Numbered from the stretch's first letter, positions 1 through 8,943 are shown. The stretch: DNA of 64,000 bases from Verrucomicrobiota bacterium (GCA_023443455.1 JAEZUE010000068.1:54061-118060); one strand, 5' to 3'. Notes: generated from the sequence alone by a model not told the origin. A program made the numbers and translations.

Positions 1-337
1 ACGACTGGCCGCCGAAGATGGGCAGCTCGCGCACGCCGCGCTTGAAGGCGGTGAGCTTGGCGACCTCCTCGGCCACCTGCACGGCGAGCTCGCGCGTGGG
101 GCAGAGGATGAGCACCTGGGTCTGGCGCACGGCCGGATCGACCAGCTGCACGGCGGGGATCGCGAAGGCGCAGGTCTTGCCCGAGCCGGTGGAGGACTGG
201 CCGACGAGGTCGCGGCCCTCGAGGATGAGCGGAATCACCGCAGTCTGGATCGGGGAGGCCTCCTCGAAGCCCATCTTGTCGACGGCTTTGAGAAGTTCGG
301 GGGCGAGACCGAGTTCGGCGAATTGGCGCTTTTCCAT
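1..337 (-). CDS. DEAD-box RNA helicase, N-terminal part (cut by window edge)
   Basis: ATP-dependent RNA helicase of the DEAD-box family, which remodels RNA structures and RNP complexes in the cytoplasm. Visible in order are an aromatic/Q-motif region (GFEEASPIQ), Walker A (STGSGKT), motif Ia (PTRELAVQ) and a GG motif (PIFGGQ). The DEAD, SAT and helicase C-terminal motifs lie outside the window, so the subfamily (RhlE-, DeaD- or SrmB-like) cannot be told. The ATG lies directly before a short MEKRQFAELGL leader, normal for the family. The upstream neighbour on the same strand is the GreA fusion, separated from it by a terminator. Confidence 0.93.
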   Translation of the reverse strand, partial: MEKRQFAELGLAPELLKAVDKMGFEEASPIQTAVIPLILEGRDLVGQSSTGSGKTCAFAIPAVQLVDPAVRQTQVLILCPTRELAVQVAEEVAKLTAFKRGVRELPIFGGQS

Positions 338-392
338 GTGGGACTGTGTGGTGGCGGGAGCGGAAGGGCAAGGCGCCCGTGGTGGGCGAGTG

Positions 393-423
393 AAAACAAA
401 GAAGCCGCGCCATGGGGCGCGGC
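393..423 (-). terminator. Rho-independent terminator after the GreA-fusion gene
   Basis: An 8-bp GC-only stem (404-411 paired with 416-423) with an ATGG tetraloop is followed on the minus strand by a T-rich tract (positions 403 down to 393). It lies 25 nt past the stop codon of the GreA-fusion gene and before the helicase, so the two are probably separate transcripts. Confidence 0.8.
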
Positions 424-447
424 TCCCGGGAAGGGTCTGGCCGGGGC

Positions 448-2295
448 TTACTTGGCGTCGACGTGGCGGCTGATCGCCCGGATGGTGTAGGTGTGCTCGG
501 CGCTGCCGATCTTCACCGACACCTCGTCGCCAACCTTCTTGGACAGGAGGGCCTGGCCGAGCGGGGTCTTGTACGACATGATGAACTCCTCGGGATTGCT
601 GTCCCAGGCGCCGAGGATCGAGTAGGTGACCTTGCCGTTGGTGCCCTTGTCGAGCAGCTCGACGACCGAGCCCACGCCGACGGCGGCGGTGGTGACGTCC
701 TTGAAGTCGGTCACGCGGGCGCTGCCGAGCTCGCGCTCGAGCTGGCCCTTCTGGGCGAGCAGCAGCGACTGGTCCTGCTTGGCCATCTTGTATTCGGAAT
801 TTTCCTTGAGATCGCCGTGCTCGCGCGCGGCGGCGATGGCCTTGCTGTTCTCGGGAATCTTCTTGGTGACGATGGTGTCGTACTCCTCGCGCTTGCGCTC
901 GTAGGAGGCCTGCGAGACGAGCAGGGCCTCGCCCTTGTCGCCCTCGTCGCTGGCGACCAGGGATTGGATACCGGGGAAGAGCTTGATGAAGCGGGCGAGC
1001 AGCGACTTCTTGGTCAGTTCCTCGAAGCCCTGGTTGAGCAGGAGGGTGTTGGCGAGGTCGCGCGCGGTCTCCGGGTCGGCGGTCGAGAGCAGGTCGGGGA
1101 TGAGGTCGTTGTCGTCGCTGAGGATGTCGGCCAGCGGCATGCGGCGCGCGCCGGCGGTCTGGAGCGCCTCGTAGTCGATCGCGAAGAGGATCGCGGTGAG
1201 CAGGCGGGGGCCGATGAGGTCGTTGAGCAGGCGGGAGAACTTGCGGGTGGTGCGGTTCTTGACGATCCACAGCAGCACGGGGGCGCGCAGGTTCTGCTCG
1301 ACCTGCCAGCGCTGGAAGGTGGAGGTGATCTCCGGGCCGCACTCGTGGTCGATGAGGAAGTTCACGCACTCGGTGGTGAACTTGCCCGAGCTGAGCTTGA
1401 GCAGGGTGAAGACGATTTCCTTCCAGGCGGTCGGGTGGGCCGAGTGGATGAGGTCGAGCAGGCGGACGTGGTAGCCGGCGGGGAGTTTCTCGGCGATGAC
1501 CGGGAGGTCGCGCTCGTTGGCGACGATCTCCTCGATCTTGGGTTCGAGGGTGTCGATCGCTTCCCCGGCGAGGGTGGCGAGGTCGTTGCGGACCCACGCG
1601 CCCTGCAGGCGTTCGGCGAGCTCGAGCTGCTGGGCTTCCTTCACGATCGTGGCGACGTCGGCGAGCAGTTCGGCGGCGAGGGGCTTGAGCTCCTTCTTCT
1701 TCACTGTGGTGAGAAGTTCGGTGGCGATCGTGAGCCGGCGGCGCGCCGAGCGGGTGCCCTTGAACTGCTCGATGAGCTCGTCCTCGACGTTCACCGGTTC
1801 GTCGCGCAGCACGTAGACTTCGGTGCGCTTGGCCGGGGCGGCCACACGGGGATCGCTGGCGAGATGCTTCTTCGCGCCGGTCCACCACTTCTTGAATTTG
1901 TCGGCGCCGAGGACGGCGGTGAACAGGTTCTCGAGCTCGACGCCGGTGGCGGCGTTGTTCGGGTAGGTCGCGAGCGCGTCGACCACGAGCTGGGCCGGGT
2001 TGTTCGCGATGAGATCCTGGATGACGGCGGACTCGGTCTGCTTGCGCACGAGCAGGTGCTTCTCGGGGAGGACCTCGAGGGTGCCGATGCAGAACGCGGG
2101 ATCCATCGCGTGGCCGGGTTTGTCCTGGAAGTCGATCAGGAGCTTGCGCGAAGCGGCATCGTAGGACGCGATGCGGCCGAAGCCCCAGCTGCGATGCACG
2201 CAGTATGCACCGGGCTTCATCGCCTCCAGCTTGGCCTTGGAGGCTTTGAGCTCGGGCTTTTGGGAAATCAGGTCGTTAACAGCTTCGGCGTTCAT
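448..2295 (-). CDS. Large GreA/GreB-type transcription elongation factor with long N-terminal extension
   Basis: 615 aa, about four times the size of GreA (about 158 aa). The last 155 residues are a complete Gre factor: the coiled-coil tip carries the acidic pair in REHGDLKENSEY (near residue 488), followed by the FKBP-like C-terminal domain ending in YTIRAISRH. Gre factors insert the coiled coil into the RNA polymerase secondary channel and stimulate cleavage of backtracked RNA. The N-terminal 450 residues contain a CarD/Tudor-like beta stretch (SWGFGRIASYDAASRKLLIDF) and then mostly helical sequence with no domain I recognise. Similar long Gre proteins are known from Verrucomicrobia as far as I recall. 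The ATG start is well supported because the reading frame closes just upstream and the divergent gene begins 80 bp away. Confidence 0.88.
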   Translation of the reverse strand: MNAEAVNDLISQKPELKASKAKLEAMKPGAYCVHRSWGFGRIASYDAASRKLLIDFQDKPGHAMDPAFCIGTLEVLPEKHLLVRKQTESAVIQDLIANNPAQLVVDALATYPNNAATGVELENLFTAVLGADKFKKWWTGAKKHLASDPRVAAPAKRTEVYVLRDEPVNVEDELIEQFKGTRSARRRLTIATELLTTVKKKELKPLAAELLADVATIVKEAQQLELAERLQGAWVRNDLATLAGEAIDTLEPKIEEIVANERDLPVIAEKLPAGYHVRLLDLIHSAHPTAWKEIVFTLLKLSSGKFTTECVNFLIDHECGPEITSTFQRWQVEQNLRAPVLLWIVKNRTTRKFSRLLNDLIGPRLLTAILFAIDYEALQTAGARRMPLADILSDDNDLIPDLLSTADPETARDLANTLLLNQGFEELTKKSLLARFIKLFPGIQSLVASDEGDKGEALLVSQASYERKREEYDTIVTKKIPENSKAIAAAREHGDLKENSEYKMAKQDQSLLLAQKGQLERELGSARVTDFKDVTTAAVGVGSVVELLDKGTNGKVTYSILGAWDSNPEEFIMSYKTPLGQALLSKKVGDEVSVKIGSAEHTYTIRAISRHVDAK

Positions 2296-2374
2296 AAAAT
2301 CGTGGTCGAATTGCGGAAGGGTAGAGTTGAGCGGCTATTGCGCGGTGATGTCAAACTGTGTCTCATCCCGCGGC

Positions 2375-3754
2375 ATGGAGTCTGCATCACGCCGTTTTCG
2401 TCCTCAACACCGTCTTGCGGGCGGTCGCCCGGCCTCGCGCGCCGAGATTGAGCCGGCGCGTGCGATCCCCGCAGAGGGGCCGTCGGTGGCGGAAACGTGG
2501 ATGTTGGCGGTGGCCTTGACCGCGGGTTGGCGCGAGGGGCGGGGCCGGGCCGACCACCTGTTGAGCGATCTGGCGGGCGGGAGTGCCGATCGTGGGCCGG
2601 CGCAGAATTTGTTCTATGCGGCGTTGCGGCATTGGCGCCGCACCGACGAGGTGCTCCGCTCGCTGATGGAGAAAACGCCGCGGGTGCGCCTGCAGTCGCT
2701 CTTGGCGATCGCCTGTGCCGAAGTCGTCGAACATCCCGAAGTCGCGCCGGCGGCGATCGTGGACAATGCCGTCGAACAGGCGAAACGGCTGTTGAGCGGG
2801 CCCGAGGCGGGGCTGGTCAACGCGGTGCTGCGGCGCTCGATCCCCGCGTTGACCGAGCGCGCCGTGCCGGCCGCGGAGGCGGAGGCCGAGGAGCTGGGTT
2901 CCTTTTTCAGCCACCCGACCTGGCTGGTGCGGCGTTGGGTCGAGGAGTTCGGGCTCGCCGCGACCCGGCGCCTGCTCGAGTGGAACCAGTCGACCGCGCA
3001 GGTGCATGTGCGTTGGCGCTCCGCGGATGCGCCGCCCCGAGGGCTGGAGCCGACCGAGTGGCCGGGTTTCTTCCGGCTCGCCCATGGGCATTGGGGCGAC
3101 ATCAACGCGTCGGTGGCCGCGGGAAAATGTTATCTGCAGGATCCGGCGACGCGCTTGGCGGCCGACCTGGCCGCGCCCGTCGCGGGCGAAAACTGGCTCG
3201 AGCTTTGTGCGGCGCCGGGCGGCAAGACGCTGCATCTCGCGGACCGCATGGCCGAGGGGCGCATCGTCGCGGTGGACCGGGCGGGCGGGCGCATGAAACG
3301 TTTCGAGGAGAACATCGCGCGCTGGCGCGCCGCCGGGCTTCGCACGCAGATCGTGCCGCTCGGTGAGGACGTGTTGGCGCTGGATGCGGGGCAGCTGCTC
3401 GGGCGCGGGCTGCCGGAGGTGTACGACGGCGTCTTCATCGATGTTCCCTGTTCGAATACAGGGGTGATCCGGCACCGCATCGACGCGAAGTGGCGGCTCG
3501 CCGCCGGGGAGTTCGCGCAACTGGCCGAGATGCAGCAGCGCATGCTGGCGGGGGCCGCGCGCTTCGTGCGCCCCGGCGGGCGGCTGGTGTATTCGACCTG
3601 CAGCCTGGAGGTCGAGGAGAACGCCGACGTCGTGGAGGCGTTCCTCGCCTCCGAGCCGGGGCGGGAGTTCCGGCTGGAGGCCGCGGTCGCGGGCCGGCCG
3701 TGGGAACATGGCCACGACGGCGCCGGTGCGTTCCGGCTGCGGCGCGCGGGGTAG
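2375..3754 (+). CDS. rsmB: 16S rRNA m5C967 methyltransferase RsmB-like
   Basis: S-adenosylmethionine-dependent cytosine-C5 methyltransferase of the RsmB/Sun/NSUN family, acting on 16S rRNA. An N-terminal NusB-like RNA-binding region (residues about 30-170) is followed by the Rossmann catalytic domain with the SAM loop LCAAPGGKTLHLA, the motif IV cysteine in DVPCSNTG (near residue 358) and the motif VI cysteine in YSTCSLEVEENADVV (near residue 409). Both catalytic cysteines are present. An upstream ATG at 2348 is also in frame; 2375 is chosen as the start nearest to conserved sequence. It is divergent from the GreA fusion and convergent with the sensor gene. Assignment to C967 rather than another cytosine rests on the NusB-like domain. 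Confidence 0.88.
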   Translation: MESASRRFRPQHRLAGGRPASRAEIEPARAIPAEGPSVAETWMLAVALTAGWREGRGRADHLLSDLAGGSADRGPAQNLFYAALRHWRRTDEVLRSLMEKTPRVRLQSLLAIACAEVVEHPEVAPAAIVDNAVEQAKRLLSGPEAGLVNAVLRRSIPALTERAVPAAEAEAEELGSFFSHPTWLVRRWVEEFGLAATRRLLEWNQSTAQVHVRWRSADAPPRGLEPTEWPGFFRLAHGHWGDINASVAAGKCYLQDPATRLAADLAAPVAGENWLELCAAPGGKTLHLADRMAEGRIVAVDRAGGRMKRFEENIARWRAAGLRTQIVPLGEDVLALDAGQLLGRGLPEVYDGVFIDVPCSNTGVIRHRIDAKWRLAAGEFAQLAEMQQRMLAGAARFVRPGGRLVYSTCSLEVEENADVVEAFLASEPGREFRLEAAVAGRPWEHGHDGAGAFRLRRAG

Positions 3755-3774
3755 CCGGCGCGGAGCCGGATTTT
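3755..3774. terminator. Weak stem-loop between convergent rsmB and sensor genes
   Basis: A 5-bp GC stem (3755-3759 with 3765-3769) and a 5-nt loop are followed on the plus strand by ATTTT. It sits in the 34-bp gap between two convergent stop codons. The stem is short, so the call is tentative. Confidence 0.35.
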
Positions 3775-3788
3775 CGGATACAAGGCGC

Positions 3789-5615
3789 CTACGGCTCGGC
3801 CGCTCGATCGCGCGCGGGTTCGGGTGCGGCGCGCGTCGGCGGCGGAGTCGGGGCGTCCGCGATTTCGTCGGCGAGTTCCGGATAGAGCCGGCGCATGCAG
3901 TCCGGGCAGAGGCCATGCGAGAACTCCACCTCGGCGTGGGCGCGGATGTACTGTTCGACGTTGTTCCAGTAGCCGTGGTCGTCGCGGATGCGTTTGCAGC
4001 CCGCGCAGATCGGGATGAGTCCGCTGAGGGTCTTCACCTCGGCGAGGGCCTTGGCCAGTTCGGCGACGGAGCGGCGAAGCTGGTCCTCGGTGTGGCGGCG
4101 CTCGGTGATGTCGAAGCTGACGACCGCGACGGCGGCGACCTCGCCGGCGGCGTCGAGCACCGGGGTGAGCTGGGTGTGGAGGATGTGATCGTCGCGCTCG
4201 TCCTCGAAGGCGAAGGATTGTTTGGAGGCGAGCACCGTCGCGAGGGGTCCGGTGCGGTGGGCGGCGGCCTCCGGCGGCATCAGCGAGAAGATGTTGCGCC
4301 CGATCAGCGCCGACAGCGGGTGTCGCAGGCGGGCGGCGACGGTCGGGTTCGCCATGAGCACGCGGCCGCCCGGATCGAGCAGGAGGGCGGATTCGGGCAG
4401 CGAGTCGATGAAGGCGCGCGCGGTGGCCTCGCTGTGGCGCAGTGCCGAGTCGGCGTGGCGCTGCGCCTCGAGGGCGGATTCGAGGCGGTCGGCCGGCGGG
4501 GCGGTCGGGCCCGTGGTGTGGTCGATCGGTGGGGACAGGTGGGATTCCGGTCGCGGCCCGAGTTCGCGCTGCAGGTGGGCGGCGAGGCGGTCGAAGGTGG
4601 TGCCGAGGCTGCGGAGCTCCGCGGCGCCACGCTCGAGCCCGGCCCGGGCGGACCAGTTGCCGGATTCGAGCGCGGCGGCGGCGCGGCTGATCCTGCGGGC
4701 GGGTTCGAGAAACCAGCGTTGGGCGATCCAGGCCGAGGCGACGAGGGCGGCGAGCACGAGCAGCGTGGCCAGGCCCAGATGGAGCGAAAAGGCCAGTTGC
4801 GCGCTGCGGCTCAGGGCGGATTCGAACTGGGCGATGCCCACCCAGATCGCGCCGTCGGTGCTGGGGACCTCGGCGATGTGGACGATCTGTCCGTGCCCCT
4901 CCGGCGTGTTGCGTTCGAAACGGTGGTCGCGCGGCGCGCCGACCCAGGTCGGGAGCGGTTGGCCCCGTGCGGGAAACGCGGTGCCGCGCGAGGCGATCAC
5001 CGTGCCGGAGCGGTCGAGCAGCACCAGGTCGGTCTCCGGCGGGAGTCGGTATTGGTCGAGCGAACGCCCGATCTCGTCGAGATCGAGCGCGGCCACCACG
5101 CAGTTCAGCGGGCCGGTTTCCGGCTGTCCGGGGACCGGGCAGGCGACCGGGACCGAGGCGCGGCCGGTGATACGGCCGACCATGTAGTCGCCGATGCCGA
5201 TGCGACGGTTCGCCTGCATCCGGCGGAAATAGGACCGATCGGCCACGTTGACCGTGTGCGGCATCGCCCTCGCGCTCGCGACGATCTCGCCGGTGCGGTC
5301 GATCAGGATGAGGTTGGCGAAGAGCGGCGAGGTGGGGCGCAGTTCGCGGAGCACCCGCTCGGCGTGTTCGAGCTGCAACTGGCGGATCGGCTCGTGGTAG
5401 GCGAGGGCGGTGAGCAGCTGGCGGGTGCCCTCGAAATCGCGGCCCACGCTGGCGGCGGTCTGTTGGGCGAGGTTGAAGGCCGCGGCCCGCTGCTCCTCCG
5501 CGATCCGGTTCCTCAGGCTGCCCGCGTGGAAGAGGTTGATCGCTAGTATCGGGATGATTGTGACGGCGGTCGCGAGCAGGAATGCCGACCGAAGCGATGT
5601 GGGGCGTTGGAACAT
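3789..5615 (-). CDS. Membrane sensor: periplasmic Cache-like domain, HAMP, PAS and C-terminal Cys-pair motif, no kinase or GGDEF
   Basis: 608 aa. A first membrane helix (about 11-28) and a second (about 278-300) bracket a periplasmic double-Cache-like sensor (DRTGEIVASARAM..., second pocket DLVLLDRSGTVIASR). A HAMP-like linker follows, then a PAS domain (about 390-500, ending in the PAC-type DITERRHTEDQL) and a short coiled coil. The protein then ends with PICAGCKRIRDDHGYW (near residue 535) and SHGLCPDCMRRLYPEL (near 567), two CxxC pairs suited to a zinc or redox site. This tail is seen behind PAS/GAF domains in other bacteria, in my recollection, but its function is unknown to me. There is no histidine kinase, GGDEF, EAL or methyl-accepting domain. 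Neighbouring genes give no clear partner. Confidence 0.75.
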   Translation of the reverse strand: MFQRPTSLRSAFLLATAVTIIPILAINLFHAGSLRNRIAEEQRAAAFNLAQQTAASVGRDFEGTRQLLTALAYHEPIRQLQLEHAERVLRELRPTSPLFANLILIDRTGEIVASARAMPHTVNVADRSYFRRMQANRRIGIGDYMVGRITGRASVPVACPVPGQPETGPLNCVVAALDLDEIGRSLDQYRLPPETDLVLLDRSGTVIASRGTAFPARGQPLPTWVGAPRDHRFERNTPEGHGQIVHIAEVPSTDGAIWVGIAQFESALSRSAQLAFSLHLGLATLLVLAALVASAWIAQRWFLEPARRISRAAAALESGNWSARAGLERGAAELRSLGTTFDRLAAHLQRELGPRPESHLSPPIDHTTGPTAPPADRLESALEAQRHADSALRHSEATARAFIDSLPESALLLDPGGRVLMANPTVAARLRHPLSALIGRNIFSLMPPEAAAHRTGPLATVLASKQSFAFEDERDDHILHTQLTPVLDAAGEVAAVAVVSFDITERRHTEDQLRRSVAELAKALAEVKTLSGLIPICAGCKRIRDDHGYWNNVEQYIRAHAEVEFSHGLCPDCMRRLYPELADEIADAPTPPPTRAAPEPARDRAAEP

Positions 5616-5748
5616 CGTGGGGTGCGAGTTCGGCGGTCGCGCCCAACGTTACTCCCGCCGGTGCCGACCGCAATCGGCGCCGATGGAAGCCGGTCCGCTC
5701 CGCGGCCAGCTGCGCGGTTCTTCCGCGACCGGTGCCCGTCGGGAGCGG

Positions 5749-6234
5749 CTACCCGGCCGAGAGCGTGCTGCGCAGGTGCCGGACCAGCGAGGGGATGGCC
5801 TCGACCATGCTGTCGCGGCAGGCCTCGTATTCGCTGTAGTCGCCGCCGAACGGGTCGGGGATCTCGGCGTCGCCGTCGCGGCCGACGAACTCGCGGAACA
5901 GGTGCAGGTTCTTCGGCACGCGGTCGAAGTGCAGCTCGATCATCGCGCGGTGCGACTCGGTCATGCAGTACACGGCGACCGCCTGGTCGAGCATGGCCTG
6001 GGTGAGCGGTTGGCTGCCGTGTTCGTCGAGCTTGATGCCCACCTTCTTCAGAGCCGAGACCGAGTGGCTGGTGGCGGGCTGGTTGCGCGAGGCGGCGATG
6101 CCGGCCGAGACGACCTTGAGCGAGCGCAGCGGCTCGGGCTCGGCGGCCAACGCGTGCTGCAGCAGTTTCTCTCCCATGGGGCTGCGACAGATGTTGGCCG
6201 TGCAGACGATGATGACGAGGCCGGGCGCGGGCAT
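5749..6234 (-). CDS. Low-molecular-weight protein tyrosine (or arginine) phosphatase
   Basis: 161 aa, the usual length for the LMW-PTP family. The P-loop CX5R(S) is CTANICRS at residues 11-18, and the general-acid DP dipeptide is in IPDPFGGDYSEY near residue 125. These cytoplasmic enzymes hydrolyse phosphotyrosine via a cysteinyl-phosphate, or phosphoarginine in the YwlE/Wzb branch. The residue after the catalytic cysteine (Thr) is shared with YwlE-type arginine phosphatases, so that activity is possible. The start codon lies 3 nt after the stop of the preceding secreted-protein gene, indicating co-transcription with it. Confidence 0.87.
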   Translation of the reverse strand: MPAPGLVIIVCTANICRSPMGEKLLQHALAAEPEPLRSLKVVSAGIAASRNQPATSHSVSALKKVGIKLDEHGSQPLTQAMLDQAVAVYCMTESHRAMIELHFDRVPKNLHLFREFVGRDGDAEIPDPFGGDYSEYEACRDSMVEAIPSLVRHLRSTLSAG

Positions 6235-6237
6235 GGG

Positions 6238-6990
6238 CTAGGTGTGGTCGGGAATGCGCCCCAGTGCAAGCAGTGCGCGGTGCAGAAAGACGGCACGTTG
6301 CAGCAGCACGTCCTCGAGCGGCGGGTCCTTTTCGGTGTCGGTGCCGCCGACCTCGGCGTCGGCGGATCGCAGGTCGGCGCGGGGGCGGGCGAGCTCGTGG
6401 AACCCGTTGGCGTGGTTCTCCGTCAGGCGCGCCTCGTCGAAGCGGGCCTTCTCGATCCGGGGCGCGAAGAGTTCGGCCGGGGGCCGGCCGGCGGCGATGG
6501 CCTCGGCGGCACGGAGATCCTGTAGAGGGTCGACAGATACGGAGAGCCCGGCGGGCAGGCCCGACTTCTCCGCGGCCAGCATGAGCAGGCGCGGGCGGGG
6601 CGGGAGTGCGCGAAGGAGTGCGGGCGGGGTTTGCTCGCCGACCAGGAGAAAGACGGGGCGGTCGCCCGGCTCGGCGCACAGCTGCGGAAGCCGCTCCGCG
6701 TTGGCAGGGCTGTCGTCGGCCAGGCGCAGGTCGATCACGAGCGCGGCGGAGGTGCGGGCCCGCTCGATGTCGGCCTGCGCGGGGGTGGCGGCGGCGAACT
6801 GGACGAAGCGCAGTCCCCGGCCCAGATCGTGCGGGTCGGCCGCGGGCGGCGCCTCGGTGCCGGCCGGCGGTTTCGGGACGGTGCCGCCGGCCGCGTCCGT
6901 GCCGGCGGCGAAGGCCAAGCAGGCCCACCCGAGCGCACCGAGCAGGAGCGCGACGCGCAGGGTGGAGCGGGCGGGTGGGCGGGCGCTCAT
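6238..6990 (-). CDS. Hypothetical exported protein
   Basis: 250 aa, not recognised. The N-terminus has a signal peptide (basic RPPARSTLR, hydrophobic core, cleavage probably after LAFA near residue 28). The mature part begins with a Pro/Ala-rich linker and continues as an alternating helix-strand region (AALVIDLRL, PVFLLVGEQ, RLLMLAAEK), which looks like a small Rossmann-type or rhodanese-like fold, but there are no catalytic motifs I can name. It sits 13 nt after purD and 3 nt before the LMW phosphatase on the same strand, so it is probably the next gene of the tyrA-purD operon. Confidence 0.6.
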   Translation of the reverse strand: MSARPPARSTLRVALLLGALGWACLAFAAGTDAAGGTVPKPPAGTEAPPAADPHDLGRGLRFVQFAAATPAQADIERARTSAALVIDLRLADDSPANAERLPQLCAEPGDRPVFLLVGEQTPPALLRALPPRPRLLMLAAEKSGLPAGLSVSVDPLQDLRAAEAIAAGRPPAELFAPRIEKARFDEARLTENHANGFHELARPRADLRSADAEVGGTDTEKDPPLEDVLLQRAVFLHRALLALGRIPDHT

Positions 6991-7003
6991 CCGGGCGGGC
7001 GGC

Positions 7004-8296
7004 TCACTTCTTGCGGTTGAGCTGCTTGGCGCCGATGTCGCGCCGGCAGTACTTCGAGGCGAAACCCACCTGGTCGCAGAGCGAATAGGCGCGGCTGGCG
7101 GCCTGCCGCAGCGTCGGGGCCAGGGCGGTGACGCCGAGCACGCGGCCGCCGTTGGTCACGACCTGGCGGTTGCTCGTCACCGTGGTGCCGGCGTGGAAGA
7201 TGTACTCGTCGGCGCCGGGGATGCGCGGGAGCGTGATGGCATCGCCTTTCGGATACTGGTCGGGGTAGCCCTGGGCGGCGAGCACGACGCACAGCGCGTA
7301 TTCCTTGCGGATCTCGACCTTGATCTCGTGGAGGCGGTTGTTGGCCGCGGCCCAGAGCAGCTCGACCGGGTCGGAGGCGAGCCGGGGCAGCAGGACCTGG
7401 GTCTCCGGGTCGCCGAAGCGGGTGTTGAACTCGAGCACCTGCGGGCCGGTCGGCGTGAGCATGATGCCGATGTAGAGTGTGCCGCGGAAGTCGATACCGG
7501 CGGCGGCGATGGCGTCGACGCTGGTGCGGCAGATCGTGCGGTCGATCTCGGCGAGCAGCTTGTCGGAGACGATCTCGGCGGGCGAGTAGGCGCCCATGCC
7601 GCCGGTGTTCGGGCCGGTGTCGCCCTCGCCCACGCGCTTGTGGTCCTGGCTGGTGGGCAGGATCACGTAGTCGCGGCCGGAGACGACGAGGTGGATCGAC
7701 GTCTCCTCGCCGTGCAGGCAATCCTCGATGAGGATACGCTTGCCGCTCGCGCCGAAGGCGCCGCCCTCGAGCATCATCTTCACCGCGGCCTGGGCCTCGG
7801 CGAGATCGGAGGTGACGACCACGCCCTTGCCCGCGGCGAGGCCGTCGGCCTTGATGACGTAGGGCGCGGTGCGGGTCTTGAGGTAGGCGAGCGCGGGGGC
7901 GACCTCGGTGAAGAACTCGGCCGGGGCGGTCGGGATCTTGTTCTTGAGGAGCAGTTCCTTGGTGAAAATCTTGCTCGCCTCGAGGCGGGCGCCGTCGGCC
8001 TTGGGGCCGTAGGCGGGGATGCCGGCGACGATGAGGGCGTCGACCAGGCCCAGGCTCAGCGGCACCTCGGGGCCGACGACCACGAACTCGACCTTCTCCT
8101 TCTTGGCGAGGGCGACCATGCCCTCGATGTCCTCGACGGGGACCGGGAAGCACTTCACGTCGCGGGCCATGCCGCCGTTGCCGGGTGCGGCGAGCACACG
8201 GGGGCGGGTGGGGCTCTTGAGGCAGGCGGTCACGATGGTGTGTTCGCGGCCGCCGGAGCCGACGACGAGGATGGAGCGGGGGAGAGGCGGAGTCAT
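7004..8296 (-). CDS. purD: Phosphoribosylamine-glycine ligase (GARS)
   Basis: 430 aa, normal for PurD. It joins glycine to 5-phosphoribosylamine with ATP in the second step of de novo purine synthesis. Seen are the N-terminal ILVVGSGGREHTI nucleotide-binding loop, the ATP-grasp core (VIKADGLAAGKGVVVTSDLAEA), LIEDCLHGEETSIHLVVSG, the metal-binding FNTRFGDPETQVLLPRL, and a C-terminal domain ending in SKYCRRDIG. The ATG at 8296 is preferred; a TTG 15 nt upstream is in frame but would overlap the plsC stop. It follows plsC by 11 nt and is the fifth gene of the operon. Confidence 0.96.
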   Translation of the reverse strand: MTPPLPRSILVVGSGGREHTIVTACLKSPTRPRVLAAPGNGGMARDVKCFPVPVEDIEGMVALAKKEKVEFVVVGPEVPLSLGLVDALIVAGIPAYGPKADGARLEASKIFTKELLLKNKIPTAPAEFFTEVAPALAYLKTRTAPYVIKADGLAAGKGVVVTSDLAEAQAAVKMMLEGGAFGASGKRILIEDCLHGEETSIHLVVSGRDYVILPTSQDHKRVGEGDTGPNTGGMGAYSPAEIVSDKLLAEIDRTICRTSVDAIAAAGIDFRGTLYIGIMLTPTGPQVLEFNTRFGDPETQVLLPRLASDPVELLWAAANNRLHEIKVEIRKEYALCVVLAAQGYPDQYPKGDAITLPRIPGADEYIFHAGTTVTSNRQVVTNGGRVLGVTALAPTLRQAASRAYSLCDQVGFASKYCRRDIGAKQLNRKK

Positions 8297-8307
8297 GGAA
8301 GGGAGAA

Positions 8308-8943
8308 TCAAAGCAAGGGTCGGGCCGGAAGCTCAAGCGCGGCGATGGCCGACATGATGCGTTCGGAGGCGACCTGGTAACGCTGCTTGCCGGCGCTCGG
8401 GTCGTCGTAGTCGGCCGGATCGAGCGGTCGGCCGATCACGTAGGAGATCGGGTGGGGGCGAGGGATCTTGTCGTTGCGGCCGAAGGCCTCGAACGACCCG
8501 AAGATGCGCGCGGGCACGACGGGCACCCGGGCCTTGCAGGCGATCATGCCCACGCCGGATTTGGCGGGCTGGAGTTGGCCGTCCATCGACCGGGTGCCTT
8601 CGGGGAAGAGGATGACGACGTCGTCTTCCTCGAGGGCGGCGATCGTCTTCTTCAACGCGCCGACATCGGCGCCGTCGCGGTCGACAGGGATGCAGCGGAT
8701 GTGGTTCATCCACCAGTTCGGGATGCCCGGTTTCCAGAGGGTCTTGCGGGCGAAGAAGCGGATCTGGTGGGGGATCTGGCAACCGAGCAACGGCGGATCG
8801 AGGTGGCTGCAATGGTTCGACGCGATCAGGATCGGCCCTTCGGTGGGGATGTTGTCGATGCCGTAGAGCTCGCCCCGGAACGCGGTGTCGGAGGCGACGC
8901 AGAGCAGCTGTCGGCAAACCCAATACAGGAAGTTGCGCTTCAT
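8308..8943 (-). CDS. plsC: 1-acyl-sn-glycerol-3-phosphate acyltransferase (PlsC family)
   Basis: 211 aa. It transfers an acyl chain to lysophosphatidic acid at the inner membrane in phospholipid synthesis. The family signatures are all present: block I NHCSHLD (NHxxxxD, His and Asp catalytic), block II RFFARKTLWKPG, block III VILFPEGTRS and block IV VPVVPARIFGS. The start overlaps the cmk stop as ATGA, so translation is probably coupled. Substrate preference cannot be read from sequence; a lyso-ornithine or other lyso-lipid acyltransferase remains possible. Confidence 0.92.
   Translation of the reverse strand: MKRNFLYWVCRQLLCVASDTAFRGELYGIDNIPTEGPILIASNHCSHLDPPLLGCQIPHQIRFFARKTLWKPGIPNWWMNHIRCIPVDRDGADVGALKKTIAALEEDDVVILFPEGTRSMDGQLQPAKSGVGMIACKARVPVVPARIFGSFEAFGRNDKIPRPHPISYVIGRPLDPADYDDPSAGKQRYQVASERIMSAIAALELPARPLL

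Noticed and set aside
412..2451. Long open frame on the strand opposite the GreA fusion
   Set aside because: It mirrors the true gene in a high-GC sequence, has biased Gly/Glu/Val composition and no recognisable domain.
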